Shown here in pieces: positions 44,377 through 55,619 of a stretch of DNA of 64,000 bases. Origin of the DNA: Taklimakanibacter sp050251035 (GTDB taxonomy: Bacteria > Pseudomonadota > Alphaproteobacteria > Rhizobiales > Aestuariivirgaceae); the NCBI GenBank assembly GCA_050251035.1, contig JBFWNN010000005.1, positions 51,412 through 115,411 of the forward strand. Reading direction: 5' to 3'. Each line of letters starts with the position of its first letter. The first letter of the stretch is position 1. A model generated the notes under the pieces. The model ran no database searches. It had not been told where the DNA came from and was given only the letters and a program-made list of their open reading frames with translations. Position numbers and translations under genes: made by a program.

Positions 44377-44504
44377 CTGGTTCTCCCTTGGGGTAATGAC
44401 CTTGATCGGTCTTTCGGGGGTTGCGCACCCCTTGAGCCTATCTTTGCTCAAATAGGTGCGATTGGAAAGGGCCATGCGGAACGGCATCGCCCTTGTGCCA
44501 AACT

Positions 44505-44852
44505 TCATGGAGCTCCTTTGGCCTTCCAGGTGAAGGGGCTCGAACGCTCGTAAAGCCAGGGATACTGGCTGACCATCTGGCCGACCCGGGTCAGCCGGTA
44601 GCCCAGGCTGGCGCCGGCGATCAGGACCAGCGTGTCGGTTATGAAATAATGCAGGCTCAAAAGATCGCCATCGAACAAAGCATAGTGAAAGAAACGTAAA
44701 GCCAGGCCCAGCGGGATCATGTAGAGGATCGCCGTCGCCAAGGGGCGCCATTTGGAGGCCAAAGCGCGTCCGGCGAGGTAAGCCGCGCCGCCGCCGATGA
44801 CCACCGTCATGATCAGGAAGATCCAGGGGTTGTCCTCGACGAACAGAGACAT
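44505..44852 (-). CDS. DUF6867 family membrane protein of the liv operon
   Basis: A 115-residue protein with three hydrophobic segments (about 10-28, 38-55, 66-85) and a charged C-terminus (QYPWLYERSSPFTWKAKGAP). I recall this as DUF6867, found with branched-chain amino acid transport operons in rhizobia. It lies between livF (11 bp upstream) and livJ. It has no known role; an accessory subunit of the permease or a regulator of uptake is inferred from constant position only. Confidence 0.7.
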   Translation of the reverse strand: MSLFVEDNPWIFLIMTVVIGGGAAYLAGRALASKWRPLATAILYMIPLGLALRFFHYALFDGDLLSLHYFITDTLVLIAGASLGYRLTRVGQMVSQYPWLYERSSPFTWKAKGAP

Positions 44853-44863
44853 CTTTCGGGTCC

Positions 44864-46491
<1,628 letters not shown>

Positions 46492-46492
46492 C

Positions 46493-48127
46493 TCAGCCGT
46501 GTCCCTGCGCCACGAGGTCGGCGGAGACCGCTTTCTTCTCCTTCAGGAAGATCGAAGGATCGCGTTTGGTGACGAGGCCACGCGGCCGCCAGCGCATGAT
46601 CAGCACCATGGCGATGCCGACCGCCAGCATGCGGTATTGCGCCGGATCGAAACCGGCCGGCATGATCGCCTTAAGGAACGCCATCTCGCGGAAGAGCTCG
46701 AAGGCGCCGATTACGACGATGGCGGCGATGACGACGCCGATCTGCGAGCCCAAGCCCCCCAGCACGACGATGGCGAGGATGATGGCCGATTCCATGAAGA
46801 CGAAGCTCTCGGGCGAGACGAAGCCCTGCCTTGTCGCGAAGAAGGAGCCGGCGAAGCCGCCGAACATGGCGCCGATGGCGAAGGCGGTGAGCTTGGTGTT
46901 GGTGGTGTTGATGCCGAGCGAGCGGCAGGCGATCTCGTCCTCGCGCAAGGCTTCCCAGGCGCGGCCCACCGGCAGCTTGCGCAGGCGCATGGTCACGAAA
47001 TTGGTGACGAGCGCCAGGGCGAGGATGACGTAATACAGGAAGATGATGCGCTGGATCGGCGCGTAGGTGAGCCCGAAGGTGGCGGCGAAGCCGTTCTCGT
47101 CATTGGTGAAGGGGATACCGAAGAAGCTGGGCCGCGGGATGTCGGTGATGCCGTTGGGGCCGCCGGTGAAATCGTACCAGTTGATCAGGATGACCCGGAT
47201 GATCTCGCCGAAGGCCAAGGTGACGATGGCGAGATAGTCGCCCCTGAGACGCAGCACCGGAAAGCCGAGGATGATGCCCCAGAGGCCGGCGAGCAGGCCG
47301 GCAAGCGGCAGCACCAGCCAGAAGCTCCAGAGCGTGATGCCGTCGCCGAACCACAGCGGAAAATAGATGGTGGCGAGCAGCGCATAGGCATAGGCGCCGA
47401 CGGCATAGAAGGCGACGTAGCCCAGATCGAGGAGGCCGGCGAGACCGACCACGATGTTGAGCCCCCAGCCGAGCATGACGTAGGTGAGCATCAATATGCC
47501 GAGATCGACGATGCGGCGGTCGACGCCCGGCAGGAAAGGCAGGATGATGGCCGCCGCCAGAAGTGCCATGCCGACATATTTGCCATAGGGCTCGATGGCT
47601 TGGATAAAGCCCGCCTGCGATGCCTTGCCCTGGGTGGTTTCGCCGGCCCCGGAATAAGCGAGCCAGGCGCCCGACAAGAGCAGGAAGACGCCGAGCGCGA
47701 CAAGCCAGGCGGGGAGCTGCGCATGGATCTGGGCAAGGAAGCCCAGGGGCTGATCCATGGTGAAGAGCCCGATGAGGAGGGCCGCCGCGCCGACGATCAT
47801 GGCACCCCAGCCCCAACGCTTCACGTGCTGCGGCGTCACCCAGGACGGCCGGTTCCAGACGAGGAAATGGAGGGCTGCCCGTCCGGCGGTGATGATGGCG
47901 ACGAAGCTCAAGGCCCAGCCCCAGCGATGCTGGAGCACCAGCCCGCCTTGCGGCGCGTCCGCCTTCAGGCCGACGATCGGACCGAGGATCGCGAAGGCGA
48001 TCAAGGCGGTGAGCGCGATGTCGATGAAGATGCGGTTGAGATCGGTGCCGGAATGTCTGGCTTGCGGGGAGGAGGCGGACCCTGCGCCCTGTCCCTCTTG
48101 CTTTTGTGCGGTTTGCGCAGTCGCCAT
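46493..48127 (-). CDS. livM: Branched-chain amino acid ABC transporter permease LivM
   Basis: A 544-residue permease. The C-terminal two thirds are the usual LivM core (GLNIVVGLAGLLDLGYVAFYAVGAYAYA, and the EAA-like AWEALREDEIACRSLGINTTNTKL loop). The N-terminal third adds about 200 residues and extra membrane helices compared with E. coli LivM, as seen in many rhizobia. It sits 2 bp downstream of livH. Confidence 0.95.
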   Translation of the reverse strand: MATAQTAQKQEGQGAGSASSPQARHSGTDLNRIFIDIALTALIAFAILGPIVGLKADAPQGGLVLQHRWGWALSFVAIITAGRAALHFLVWNRPSWVTPQHVKRWGWGAMIVGAAALLIGLFTMDQPLGFLAQIHAQLPAWLVALGVFLLLSGAWLAYSGAGETTQGKASQAGFIQAIEPYGKYVGMALLAAAIILPFLPGVDRRIVDLGILMLTYVMLGWGLNIVVGLAGLLDLGYVAFYAVGAYAYALLATIYFPLWFGDGITLWSFWLVLPLAGLLAGLWGIILGFPVLRLRGDYLAIVTLAFGEIIRVILINWYDFTGGPNGITDIPRPSFFGIPFTNDENGFAATFGLTYAPIQRIIFLYYVILALALVTNFVTMRLRKLPVGRAWEALREDEIACRSLGINTTNTKLTAFAIGAMFGGFAGSFFATRQGFVSPESFVFMESAIILAIVVLGGLGSQIGVVIAAIVVIGAFELFREMAFLKAIMPAGFDPAQYRMLAVGIAMVLIMRWRPRGLVTKRDPSIFLKEKKAVSADLVAQGHG

Positions 48128-48129
48128 CG

Positions 48130-49068
48130 TCAGACTTTCTCCACCTCCGGTTTGCCCAGGAGCCCTTGCGGGAGGAAGATGAGCACCACGGCCAGCATCG
48201 CGAAGGATGCGACATCCTTGTATTCGACCGAGAAATAGGCTGACCAGAACACCTCGATGAGACCGATGACGAGGCCGCCCAGCATGGCGCCTGGTATAGA
48301 GCCGATGCCGCCCAGGACGGCAGCCGTGAAAGCCTTAATGCCGGCGAGGAAACCTATATAGAAGTCGATCACGCCATAGCGCAGGAAGAACATGAGACCG
48401 GCGACGGCGGCGAGCGTGGCACCCATGATGAAGGTGATGGAGATGGTCTTGTTGACGTCGATGCCGAGGAGCGAGGCCATCTTCATGTCCTGCTCGCAGG
48501 AGCGCTGAGCGCGGCCGAGCGAGGTACGGGTGATGATGGCGGTGAACAGCGCCATCAAGGCGAGGGTCGTCACGATGATGACGATCTGCATGGTGGAGAG
48601 GCGCACCACGAACTCGGCTCCTTCCGCGCTCTTGGTGTGCATCAGCTCGACGCCGCCCGAGATGAGCGCCGGCATCGGCTTGGGACGGCCGCCCTGGGCG
48701 ATGCGGACGAATTCCTGGAGGACGATCGACATGCCGATGGCGGAGATGAGCGGCGCCAGGCGGAACGAGCCCCTGAGCGGGCGGTAGGCCACGCGCTCCA
48801 CCGTCCAGTTGTAGGCGGATGCGAGAATCATCGCGATGGCGAGGACGAGGATGAGGGCCAGAAGGAGAAGGGCGAAGCTCGCCGAGGCGGTGAGCCCGAT
48901 CGCCAGGATGGCGATGAGCGAAATAAAGGCCCCAACCATGAAAATATCGCCATGGGCGAAATTGATCATGCCGATGATGCCGTAGACCATCGTGTAGCCG
49001 ATCGCAATCAGGCCATAGATGGAACCCAGCGTAATACCGTTTATGAGCTGCTCGAGGAAATATTCCAT
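48130..49068 (-). CDS. livH: Branched-chain amino acid ABC transporter permease LivH
   Basis: A 312-residue permease with about eight helices and the LivH opening EYFLEQLINGITLGSIYGLIAIGYTMVYGIIGMINFAHGD. The EAA loop is RSCEQDMKMASLLGIDVNKTI. It is the first gene of the livH-livM-livG-livF-DUF6867-livJ operon; the promoter should lie in the 265-bp gap toward the RND pump genes. Confidence 0.95.
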   Translation of the reverse strand: MEYFLEQLINGITLGSIYGLIAIGYTMVYGIIGMINFAHGDIFMVGAFISLIAILAIGLTASASFALLLLALILVLAIAMILASAYNWTVERVAYRPLRGSFRLAPLISAIGMSIVLQEFVRIAQGGRPKPMPALISGGVELMHTKSAEGAEFVVRLSTMQIVIIVTTLALMALFTAIITRTSLGRAQRSCEQDMKMASLLGIDVNKTISITFIMGATLAAVAGLMFFLRYGVIDFYIGFLAGIKAFTAAVLGGIGSIPGAMLGGLVIGLIEVFWSAYFSVEYKDVASFAMLAVVLIFLPQGLLGKPEVEKV

Positions 49069-49223
49069 GAGCCCCCCTGTGTTGCCTCACCCTTTGTTTT
49101 TCTTGCCGTTATCCAGCTTCTTTTCGGCTGCTCATGCGTTCATTAGACGGATCATTCTGGAAAGACAAGCTGTTGCTCAAAAAACCGCCAAGCCGTTCAC
49201 AACCACGCCGTAAACTTATGAAA

Positions 49224-49240
49224 TATTTCGTAACGAAATA
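49224..49240. promoter_or_regulatory. Perfect palindrome between livH and the RND genes, probable operator
   Basis: TATTTCGT-A-ACGAAATA is a perfect 8-bp dyad around one base, in an AT-rich stretch 94 bp before the RND adaptor ATG. The form resembles operators of TetR-type repressors that control RND pumps. No such repressor gene is in the window. Confidence 0.5.
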
Positions 49241-49333
49241 GTTTGCCGAAATAACTTGTCGTCTGTCAGTAGTGATCCATCTAGCAAGTTTATATCATTT
49301 ACATTCAACTCCAATCAGCCTATCAAAACCGCC

Positions 49334-50476
49334 ATGTTGCGCCGCATCATATACTTCTTTCTGGTCATTGTGCTCCTGGGCGGACTAGGCGGCGCAATCG
49401 CCTGGTATGCCTTCGACTTCAAGCCGAAGATGATCGCCGGCTTCATCCAGGCGGCGCCCAAGCCGGTCGAGACCATCTCGGCCGAGGAAGCCCGCCAGGA
49501 CCAGTGGGAGCCGCAGATCAGGGCCATCGGCACGCTGGCCGCCGTCAACGGCATCGAGATCGCGCCGCAGGTCGGCGGCGTCGTCAGGGATCTCCTGTTC
49601 GATTCGGGCGACCTCGTGAAGAAGGGGCAGAAGCTCATCCAGCTCGACACCGACACGGAAGAGGCCGATCTCGAGAACTTCAAGGTGCAGCTCGCCAATG
49701 CCGAGACCGAGTTCGACCGCCGCCAGAAGGTGTTCAACAAGGGCTACGCCTCCAAGGCCGACCTCGACGCGGCGCGCATGCTGAGAGACCAGCTGCGCGC
49801 CAATGTGCAGCGCACCGAGGCGCTGATCGCCCAGAAGTCCATCTACGCGCCATGGGATGGGAGGCTCGGCCTCAGGGACGTCGCGGTCGGCAAATATGTG
49901 GCGCCCGGCCAGAACATCGTGTGGATGCAGAGCGTCGATCCGATCTATGCCGACTTCACCGTGACCGAAGCCGAGTTCGGCCGCATCAAGGCCGGCCAGG
50001 ACGTGACGGCCGGGATCAGCACCTATCCGGGCGAGGCCTTCAAGGGCAAGGTCAAGACGACGGACGCGCGGGTTTCCGAATCGAGCCGCATGGTGACGGT
50101 CAGAGGCGAGATCGAGAATCCGGACGGCCGCCTGATCCCCGGCATGTATGCCGAGGTCACGGTGATCGCCGGGACGGCCGAGCCGGTGGTGACCATACCG
50201 CAGACCGCGGTGACCTATTCGCTTTACGGCGACAGCGTCTTCGCGGTGGTGAAGGCGAAGGAAGCGGACCCCAATGCCAAGGAGCCCGATCTCGAGATCG
50301 AGCGGCGCTTCGTCAAGCTGGGTTCGGTGCGTGACGGCAGAGTGAACGTGATCGAGGGCATCAAGCCCGGTGATCAGGTGGTGGTCGCCGGCCAGAACAA
50401 GATCGATCAGGGTTCGAAGGTCAGGATAGACAATTCGATTGCGCTCAACCTGACGGTTGACCGCAATAAGCAATAA
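49334..50476 (+). CDS. RND efflux periplasmic adaptor (membrane fusion protein)
   Basis: A 380-residue adaptor with one N-terminal membrane helix (about residues 5-25), then the lipoyl/barrel-sandwich hybrid (IEIAPQVGGVVRDLLFDSGDLVKKGQKLIQLDTD), a coiled-coil hairpin (FDRRQKVFNKGYASKADLDAAR) and beta-barrel parts. It bridges the inner-membrane pump to an outer-membrane channel. The ATG at 49334 replaces a TTG-led extension of 26 residues. The pump gene follows after 12 bp. No outer-membrane factor gene is nearby. Confidence 0.92.
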   Translation: MLRRIIYFFLVIVLLGGLGGAIAWYAFDFKPKMIAGFIQAAPKPVETISAEEARQDQWEPQIRAIGTLAAVNGIEIAPQVGGVVRDLLFDSGDLVKKGQKLIQLDTDTEEADLENFKVQLANAETEFDRRQKVFNKGYASKADLDAARMLRDQLRANVQRTEALIAQKSIYAPWDGRLGLRDVAVGKYVAPGQNIVWMQSVDPIYADFTVTEAEFGRIKAGQDVTAGISTYPGEAFKGKVKTTDARVSESSRMVTVRGEIENPDGRLIPGMYAEVTVIAGTAEPVVTIPQTAVTYSLYGDSVFAVVKAKEADPNAKEPDLEIERRFVKLGSVRDGRVNVIEGIKPGDQVVVAGQNKIDQGSKVRIDNSIALNLTVDRNKQ

Positions 50477-50488
50477 CGGGGCAACCCA

Positions 50489-53400
50489 ATGAGCTTCACC
50501 GACATCTTCGTTCGCCGCCCGGTGCTGGCGACGGTGGTCAGCCTTCTCATTCTCCTGGTGGGCGCCAACTCGGTGTGGAACCTGCCGGTCCGGCAGTTCC
50601 CGAAGGTCGAAGACACGACCATCACCATCACCACGACCTATCCGGGCGCCAATGCCGACCAGATCAAGGGCTTCATCACCACGCCGGTCCAGCAGGCAGT
50701 GGCCTCGACCGAGGGCATCGACACGCTGAAATCGACCTCGGCGCAGAACATCTCAACCATCACCATGAAGCTCAAGCTCGACGCCGACGGTGACCGGGCG
50801 CTGGCCGACGTTCTCTCCAAGATCAACGAAGTGAAGAGCGTGCTGCCGGAGGAATCGAAGGACCCGGTGGTGACGCGCACGACCGGCACGCCCTACGCGC
50901 TCATGTATATAGGCTTCAGCTCCGAGAGCATGGCGCCGGCGCAGATCAGCGATTATCTCGACCGCGTGATCAGGCCGCAGATCCAGGCGATCAACGGCGT
51001 CGCCGAAGCCGAGATCCTCGGCGGCTCGACCTTCGCCATGCGCGTCTGGCTCAATCCGGACAAGATGGCGGCGCTGGGCATAACGCCCCTCGACGTCAAC
51101 ACGGCGCTGGCGCAGAACAACTTCACCACCGCCGCCGGCAGCGTGAAGGGCGATTTCACCCAGCAGAATATCAACGCCAAGACGTCGCTGGAGACGCCGG
51201 AGCAGTTCCTGCAGCTGGTCGTCGCGGTCAAGAACGACACGATCATCCGCCTGGGCCAGATCGCCACCGTCGACCTCGGCCCGCAGAATTTCGATTCGAC
51301 CTCGGCCTTCGACGGCCTCAAGGCGGTGTTCCTCGGCATCACCACCACGCCCGACGCCAACCCGCTGTCGGTGATCTCGCAGGTGCGCGAGCAATTCCCC
51401 GACCTGCAGCGCCAGCTGCCGCCGCAGCTCAAGGCCAGCATCGCCTATGACGCGACCGAGTTCATCAACGCGTCGATCTGGGAAGTGAGCAAGACGCTTA
51501 TCGAGGCGACGCTCATCGTCATCGTCGTCATCTTCCTGTTCCTCGGCAATATCCGCTCGACCCTGGTTCCGGTCGTCACCATCCCCTTGTCGCTGGTGGG
51601 GGTCGCCATCTTCCTCCTGGCGCTCGGCTATTCGATCAATCTCTTGACGCTGCTCGCCTTCGTCCTCGCCATCGGCCTGGTGGTCGACGACGCCATCGTC
51701 GTCGTCGAGAACATCCATCGCCATATCGAGGACGGCATGACGCCGTTCCAGAGCGCGCTCGCCGGCGCGCGCGAGATCGCCGGGCCGGTCATCACCATGA
51801 CGCTGACGCTGGCCGCGGTCTACGCGCCGATCGGCTTCACCTCGGGGCTCACCGGCGCCTTGTTCCGTGAATTCGCCTTCACGCTCGCCGGTGCGGTGGT
51901 GATTTCGGGCATCATCGCGCTGACGCTGTCGCCGATGATGTGCTCGAAGATCTTCAAGCAGCACGAGCAGGAAGGCTGGTTCGAGCGCCTGATCGAGCGC
52001 GTGTTCGGCGCGGTGCGCGGCTTCTATTCGCGCCGCCTCGACGGCGCCATGAAGCAGCGTCCGGTCTTCGCGCTGATGGTCGTCCTCATCGTCGTCATGT
52101 CGGGCATCCTCTATTCGGCGATCAACAAGGAGCTGGCGCCGGCGGAAGACCAGGGCGTGCTGTTCTCCTTCGTGAACGCGCCCGAGCAGACCAATCTCGA
52201 CTACCTGCAGACCTATGCCGACAAGGTGACGCAGACCTTCATGGACGTGCCGGAGCGGCAGAATGTGTTCTCGATCGTCGGCATGGGATCGGTGCATGCC
52301 GCTTTCGTCGGCCTCATCGTCAAGCCGTGGGAGCAGCGCGAGCGCTCCGACACGATGATCATCGGCGAATTGCAGGGCAAGCTCGGCGGCATCGCCGGCG
52401 TCAAGACCTTCGCCACGGCGCCGCCCGCCATCCCGATCGGCGCCGGCGAGATGCCGGTCGAATTCGTCATCAAGACGCCGGGCGACTACACCAAGGTCGC
52501 CGAGGTGCTGGACAAGATCGAGACGGACGCGAAGAAGAGCGGCCTGTTCATCTTCACCAACACCGATCTCAGATTCGAGACGCCGCAGGCCGAGCTCATC
52601 ATCGACAAGGACAAAGCCAACCAGCTCGGTGTGCGCATGAGCGACATCGGCGCCACCCTCGCCGTGCTGCTCGGCGGCAACAACGTCAACCGCATCAACA
52701 TCCAGGGCCGGTCCTACGAAGTGATCGCGCAGGTGCCGCGCGCGTTCCGCGGCACCGCCGCGCGGCTGCTCGACTACCAGCTGCGCACGACCGGCGGCGA
52801 CATGGTGCCGCTGTCGTCCTTCATCAAGCTCGACCAATCGGTGCAGCCCAACAGCCTCGCCACCTTCCAGCAGCTCAACTCGGCGACCTTCCAGGGCGCG
52901 CCGTTCCCCGGCCGCACGGTCGGCGAGGCGGTCGCCTTCCTGCAGCAGAAGGCGCAGGAGTACTTCCCGCAGGGCATGACCTACGACTGGCAGGGCGAAG
53001 CGCGGCAGTTCGTGACCGAAGGCAACACGCTCGCCTACACCTTCCTGTTCGCGCTCATCGTCATCTATCTGGTGCTCGCGGCGCAGTTCGAGAGCTTCCG
53101 CGACCCGTTCATCATCCTCATCGGCCTGCCGGCCTCGATGTTCGGCGCCTTGTTCTTCCTGTTCATCCTGGGCGAGGTGAACGGCATGATGCAGGGCCAG
53201 TCGGCGGTCAATCTCGGCTCCGGCACCATCAACATCTATACCCAGATCGGCCTCGTCACGCTGATCGGCCTCATCTCGAAGCACGGCATCCTGATGGTCG
53301 AGTTCGCCAACAAGCTCCAGGAAGAGCAGAACTACGACAAGTTCGCCGCCATCAAGGAAGCCGCCGCCGTGCGTCTCCGGCCGATCCTGATGACGACCGC

Positions 53401-53719
53401 CGCCATGGTGATCGGCGTCGTGCCGCTGCTGGTCGCCGCCGGCGCCGGCGCCAAGAGCCGCTTCGACATCGGTCTCGTCATCGCCGCCGGCATGACCATC
53501 GGCACGATGTTCACGCTGTTCATCACGCCGGTGGTCTACACCTATATCGCGGCCGACCGGCGGCCCAAGGAAGCGCTTGCAGCCGGCGGGCCGGCGGAGC
53601 ATGCTGGCCACGCGCCCGTCGCGGCGCAAGCGGCAAATGATCGTGATGATCGCAGCGAGGCAGGCAAGACCAAGAGGCAGCGCGAACGGCGCCAGCTGCC
53701 ACCGGAAGCGGCGGAATAA
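50489..53719 (+). CDS. RND multidrug efflux permease
   Basis: A 1076-residue AcrB-type proton antiporter of the MexI/MuxB-like branch, with twelve helices and two large periplasmic loops. The proton-relay pair is present in IGLVVDDAIVVVENIHRH. The start SFTDIFVRRPVLATVVSLLILLVG and the LTLSPMMCSKIFK and KHGILMVEFANKLQEEQ segments are typical. A C-terminal tail of about 35 Ala/Arg-rich residues extends past the last helix. Drug spectrum unknown. Confidence 0.94.
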   Translation: MSFTDIFVRRPVLATVVSLLILLVGANSVWNLPVRQFPKVEDTTITITTTYPGANADQIKGFITTPVQQAVASTEGIDTLKSTSAQNISTITMKLKLDADGDRALADVLSKINEVKSVLPEESKDPVVTRTTGTPYALMYIGFSSESMAPAQISDYLDRVIRPQIQAINGVAEAEILGGSTFAMRVWLNPDKMAALGITPLDVNTALAQNNFTTAAGSVKGDFTQQNINAKTSLETPEQFLQLVVAVKNDTIIRLGQIATVDLGPQNFDSTSAFDGLKAVFLGITTTPDANPLSVISQVREQFPDLQRQLPPQLKASIAYDATEFINASIWEVSKTLIEATLIVIVVIFLFLGNIRSTLVPVVTIPLSLVGVAIFLLALGYSINLLTLLAFVLAIGLVVDDAIVVVENIHRHIEDGMTPFQSALAGAREIAGPVITMTLTLAAVYAPIGFTSGLTGALFREFAFTLAGAVVISGIIALTLSPMMCSKIFKQHEQEGWFERLIERVFGAVRGFYSRRLDGAMKQRPVFALMVVLIVVMSGILYSAINKELAPAEDQGVLFSFVNAPEQTNLDYLQTYADKVTQTFMDVPERQNVFSIVGMGSVHAAFVGLIVKPWEQRERSDTMIIGELQGKLGGIAGVKTFATAPPAIPIGAGEMPVEFVIKTPGDYTKVAEVLDKIETDAKKSGLFIFTNTDLRFETPQAELIIDKDKANQLGVRMSDIGATLAVLLGGNNVNRINIQGRSYEVIAQVPRAFRGTAARLLDYQLRTTGGDMVPLSSFIKLDQSVQPNSLATFQQLNSATFQGAPFPGRTVGEAVAFLQQKAQEYFPQGMTYDWQGEARQFVTEGNTLAYTFLFALIVIYLVLAAQFESFRDPFIILIGLPASMFGALFFLFILGEVNGMMQGQSAVNLGSGTINIYTQIGLVTLIGLISKHGILMVEFANKLQEEQNYDKFAAIKEAAAVRLRPILMTTAAMVIGVVPLLVAAGAGAKSRFDIGLVIAAGMTIGTMFTLFITPVVYTYIAADRRPKEALAAGGPAEHAGHAPVAAQAANDRDDRSEAGKTKRQRERRQLPPEAAE

Positions 53720-53737
53720 CCGCAAGGCGCGGCTCGG

Positions 53738-55228
53738 ATGAGCGAGCCGGGCCGCGGATCGGTATTGGGGCGCTTCATCCGGCGCTCGTTCCAGGCGATC
53801 GTGATTCTGGCCGCGGCGGCGGCAGGCGTGTTCGCCTATCTCATGTATCCCACCTGGCGGTCCTATCCCGCCGCCGATGTCGCGCCGGCCGCGACCGAGG
53901 CCGACCGGAACCGCCAGGACCTCGACTATCTCAGCCATCTGCCCGAGATCGACCGCAGCTTCAGCAAGGAGAAGCGCCGGTCCTTCGCGCGCGCGCTCGA
54001 GCGGCTGATCCCGCAGTCCGGCGGCTTCGACCGGGCCAAGCTCACCCTCGAGGCGGCGCGGCTCACGGCACTTGCCGACAACGGGCATACCAGCGTCCTG
54101 ACCCAGCTCGCCGACACGAGCTTCCGCTCGGTGCCGATCCGGCTCGGCCTGTTCAGCGACGGCCTGTTCGTGGTCAAGGCGCTGGGCGACAACCGCGATC
54201 TCATCGGCGCGCAGCTGCTGGCGGTAAACGAGCGTCCGGTCGAGGCCGTCTTCACCACCTTCCGCCCCTATATGGGCGGGCCGCAGACGCTGCTGCGCCA
54301 GCACCTGCCGCGGCTGATCATCGCGCCCGAGCTGCTCACCGCCGCCGGCCTCAATGGCAGCTCCGACAACGGCTATTACCGCTTCCGCCTGACCAACGGC
54401 ACGGTGATCGACCGCCTCCTGACCGCCATCGACGCCGCACCAACGCGCGAGGACAACGCCTATTGGCCGGTGCGCGACCTGAGCCCGGTCCCGACGCTCT
54501 CCGACACGCCCGGCTGGTCGCATGTCCTCGATGCGCCGCCGCTCTATCTGTCGCGGCTCGACGAGAATTACTGGCACGCTTATGTCGATGCCGGACGAAT
54601 CCTCTTCCTGCAGCTCAACCGGATACGCGACCACGGGCGCCAGCGGCTCGCCGATCACCTCTCGGAGGTGCTCGGCCTCATCGAGCGGCGCGGGACGAAG
54701 TTCGTGGTCGTCGACCTGCGCTACAATCGCGGCGGCGATTACACGCAGGCGGCGGATTTCTCGCGCCGGCTGGCCGATGTGCTGCCGCCCGACGGGCGGA
54801 TCTTCATCCTGACCGGCGGCAACACCTTCTCGGCGGCGATCAGCACCGTGTCGCGCATCAGATTCTTCGCCGGCGAGCGCGCGACCCAGGTCGGCGAGCC
54901 GATGGGCGACCGCGGCCAGTTCTGGGGCGAGGGCGACAGGATCGCGCTGCCCAACTCCAAGATCGCGGTGCGCTATGCGACCGCCTATCACGATTGGGAA
55001 AACGGCTGCAGCCTGGAGCAGATCACGACCTGCTTCCTGTTCAACTACGTCTATGGCACCGCACCGGGCCCGCTCACGCCGCAGGTCGCCGCCAGCCCGC
55101 GCTTCGCCTATTACGCCTCGGGCCGCGACATGGTGATGGACGAGGTGATGAAGATCATCCGCTCGGCCGCCGTGGTGAGCGCCGTCACGGGCAAGGGCGC
55201 AGAGCCAGCGCCCATTCAGCCGAATTAG
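53738..55228 (+). CDS. Membrane-anchored S41 peptidase-like protein, catalytic Lys position changed
   Basis: A 496-residue protein with one membrane helix (about residues 18-35) and a periplasmic part. From about residue 285 it resembles S41/C-terminal-processing peptidases: FVVVDLRYNRGGDYTQAADF and LTGGNTFSAAI with Ser365 at the nucleophile place. In known S41 enzymes a Lys follows GEP by four residues; here that spot is Arg392 (GEPMGDRG). It may thus be inactive or use another base. It follows the RND permease by 18 bp and may be cotranscribed with the pump. Confidence 0.6.
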   Translation: MSEPGRGSVLGRFIRRSFQAIVILAAAAAGVFAYLMYPTWRSYPAADVAPAATEADRNRQDLDYLSHLPEIDRSFSKEKRRSFARALERLIPQSGGFDRAKLTLEAARLTALADNGHTSVLTQLADTSFRSVPIRLGLFSDGLFVVKALGDNRDLIGAQLLAVNERPVEAVFTTFRPYMGGPQTLLRQHLPRLIIAPELLTAAGLNGSSDNGYYRFRLTNGTVIDRLLTAIDAAPTREDNAYWPVRDLSPVPTLSDTPGWSHVLDAPPLYLSRLDENYWHAYVDAGRILFLQLNRIRDHGRQRLADHLSEVLGLIERRGTKFVVVDLRYNRGGDYTQAADFSRRLADVLPPDGRIFILTGGNTFSAAISTVSRIRFFAGERATQVGEPMGDRGQFWGEGDRIALPNSKIAVRYATAYHDWENGCSLEQITTCFLFNYVYGTAPGPLTPQVAASPRFAYYASGRDMVMDEVMKIIRSAAVVSAVTGKGAEPAPIQPN

Positions 55229-55238
55229 GCCGGTCCAG

Positions 55239-55619
55239 ATGCCTGAAGAACGATCGGCGAGCTGCGCCTGCGGAGCGCTCAGCGTGACCTGCCTGAGCGA
55301 GCCCGTGAAAGTGTCGCTCTGCCATTGCCTGGCCTGTCAACGGCGGACCGGCAGCGTCTTCGGCATCGCCGCCTTCTTCGAACGCCGGCACGTGCGGGTC
55401 GACGGGGAGGCGAGACGCTTCTCGCGTCCATCCGATTCGGGCTTCCCGGTGATCTTCCATTTCTGCCCCCGATGCGGATCGACCGTCTTCTGGGAGCCGC
55501 AGCGCAAACCCGATGTCGTCGCCGTCGCCGCGGGCGCGTTCGCCGATCCGGAGTTTCCGCAACCGGACCAGTCCGTCTACGAGGACTGCCGGCACGCCTG
55601 GGTGGGGTCCGTAGATTAA
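55239..55619 (+). CDS. GFA family protein
   Basis: A 126-residue zinc-binding GFA-fold protein. Cysteine sets are CACGAL, CHCLACQRRTG and FHFCPRCGSTVFWE. It is shorter than the GFA gene at 611 and only distantly similar. The substrate is unknown. It follows the S41-like gene by 10 bp and overlaps the 3' end of the convergent aminotransferase gene by 4 bp. Confidence 0.88.
   Translation: MPEERSASCACGALSVTCLSEPVKVSLCHCLACQRRTGSVFGIAAFFERRHVRVDGEARRFSRPSDSGFPVIFHFCPRCGSTVFWEPQRKPDVVAVAAGAFADPEFPQPDQSVYEDCRHAWVGSVD

Noticed and set aside
50753..54991. Very long minus-strand open frame (1412 codons) across the RND permease and S41-like genes
   Set aside because: It spans two clear genes on the other strand and is made of Asp/Arg/His-rich shadow sequence.
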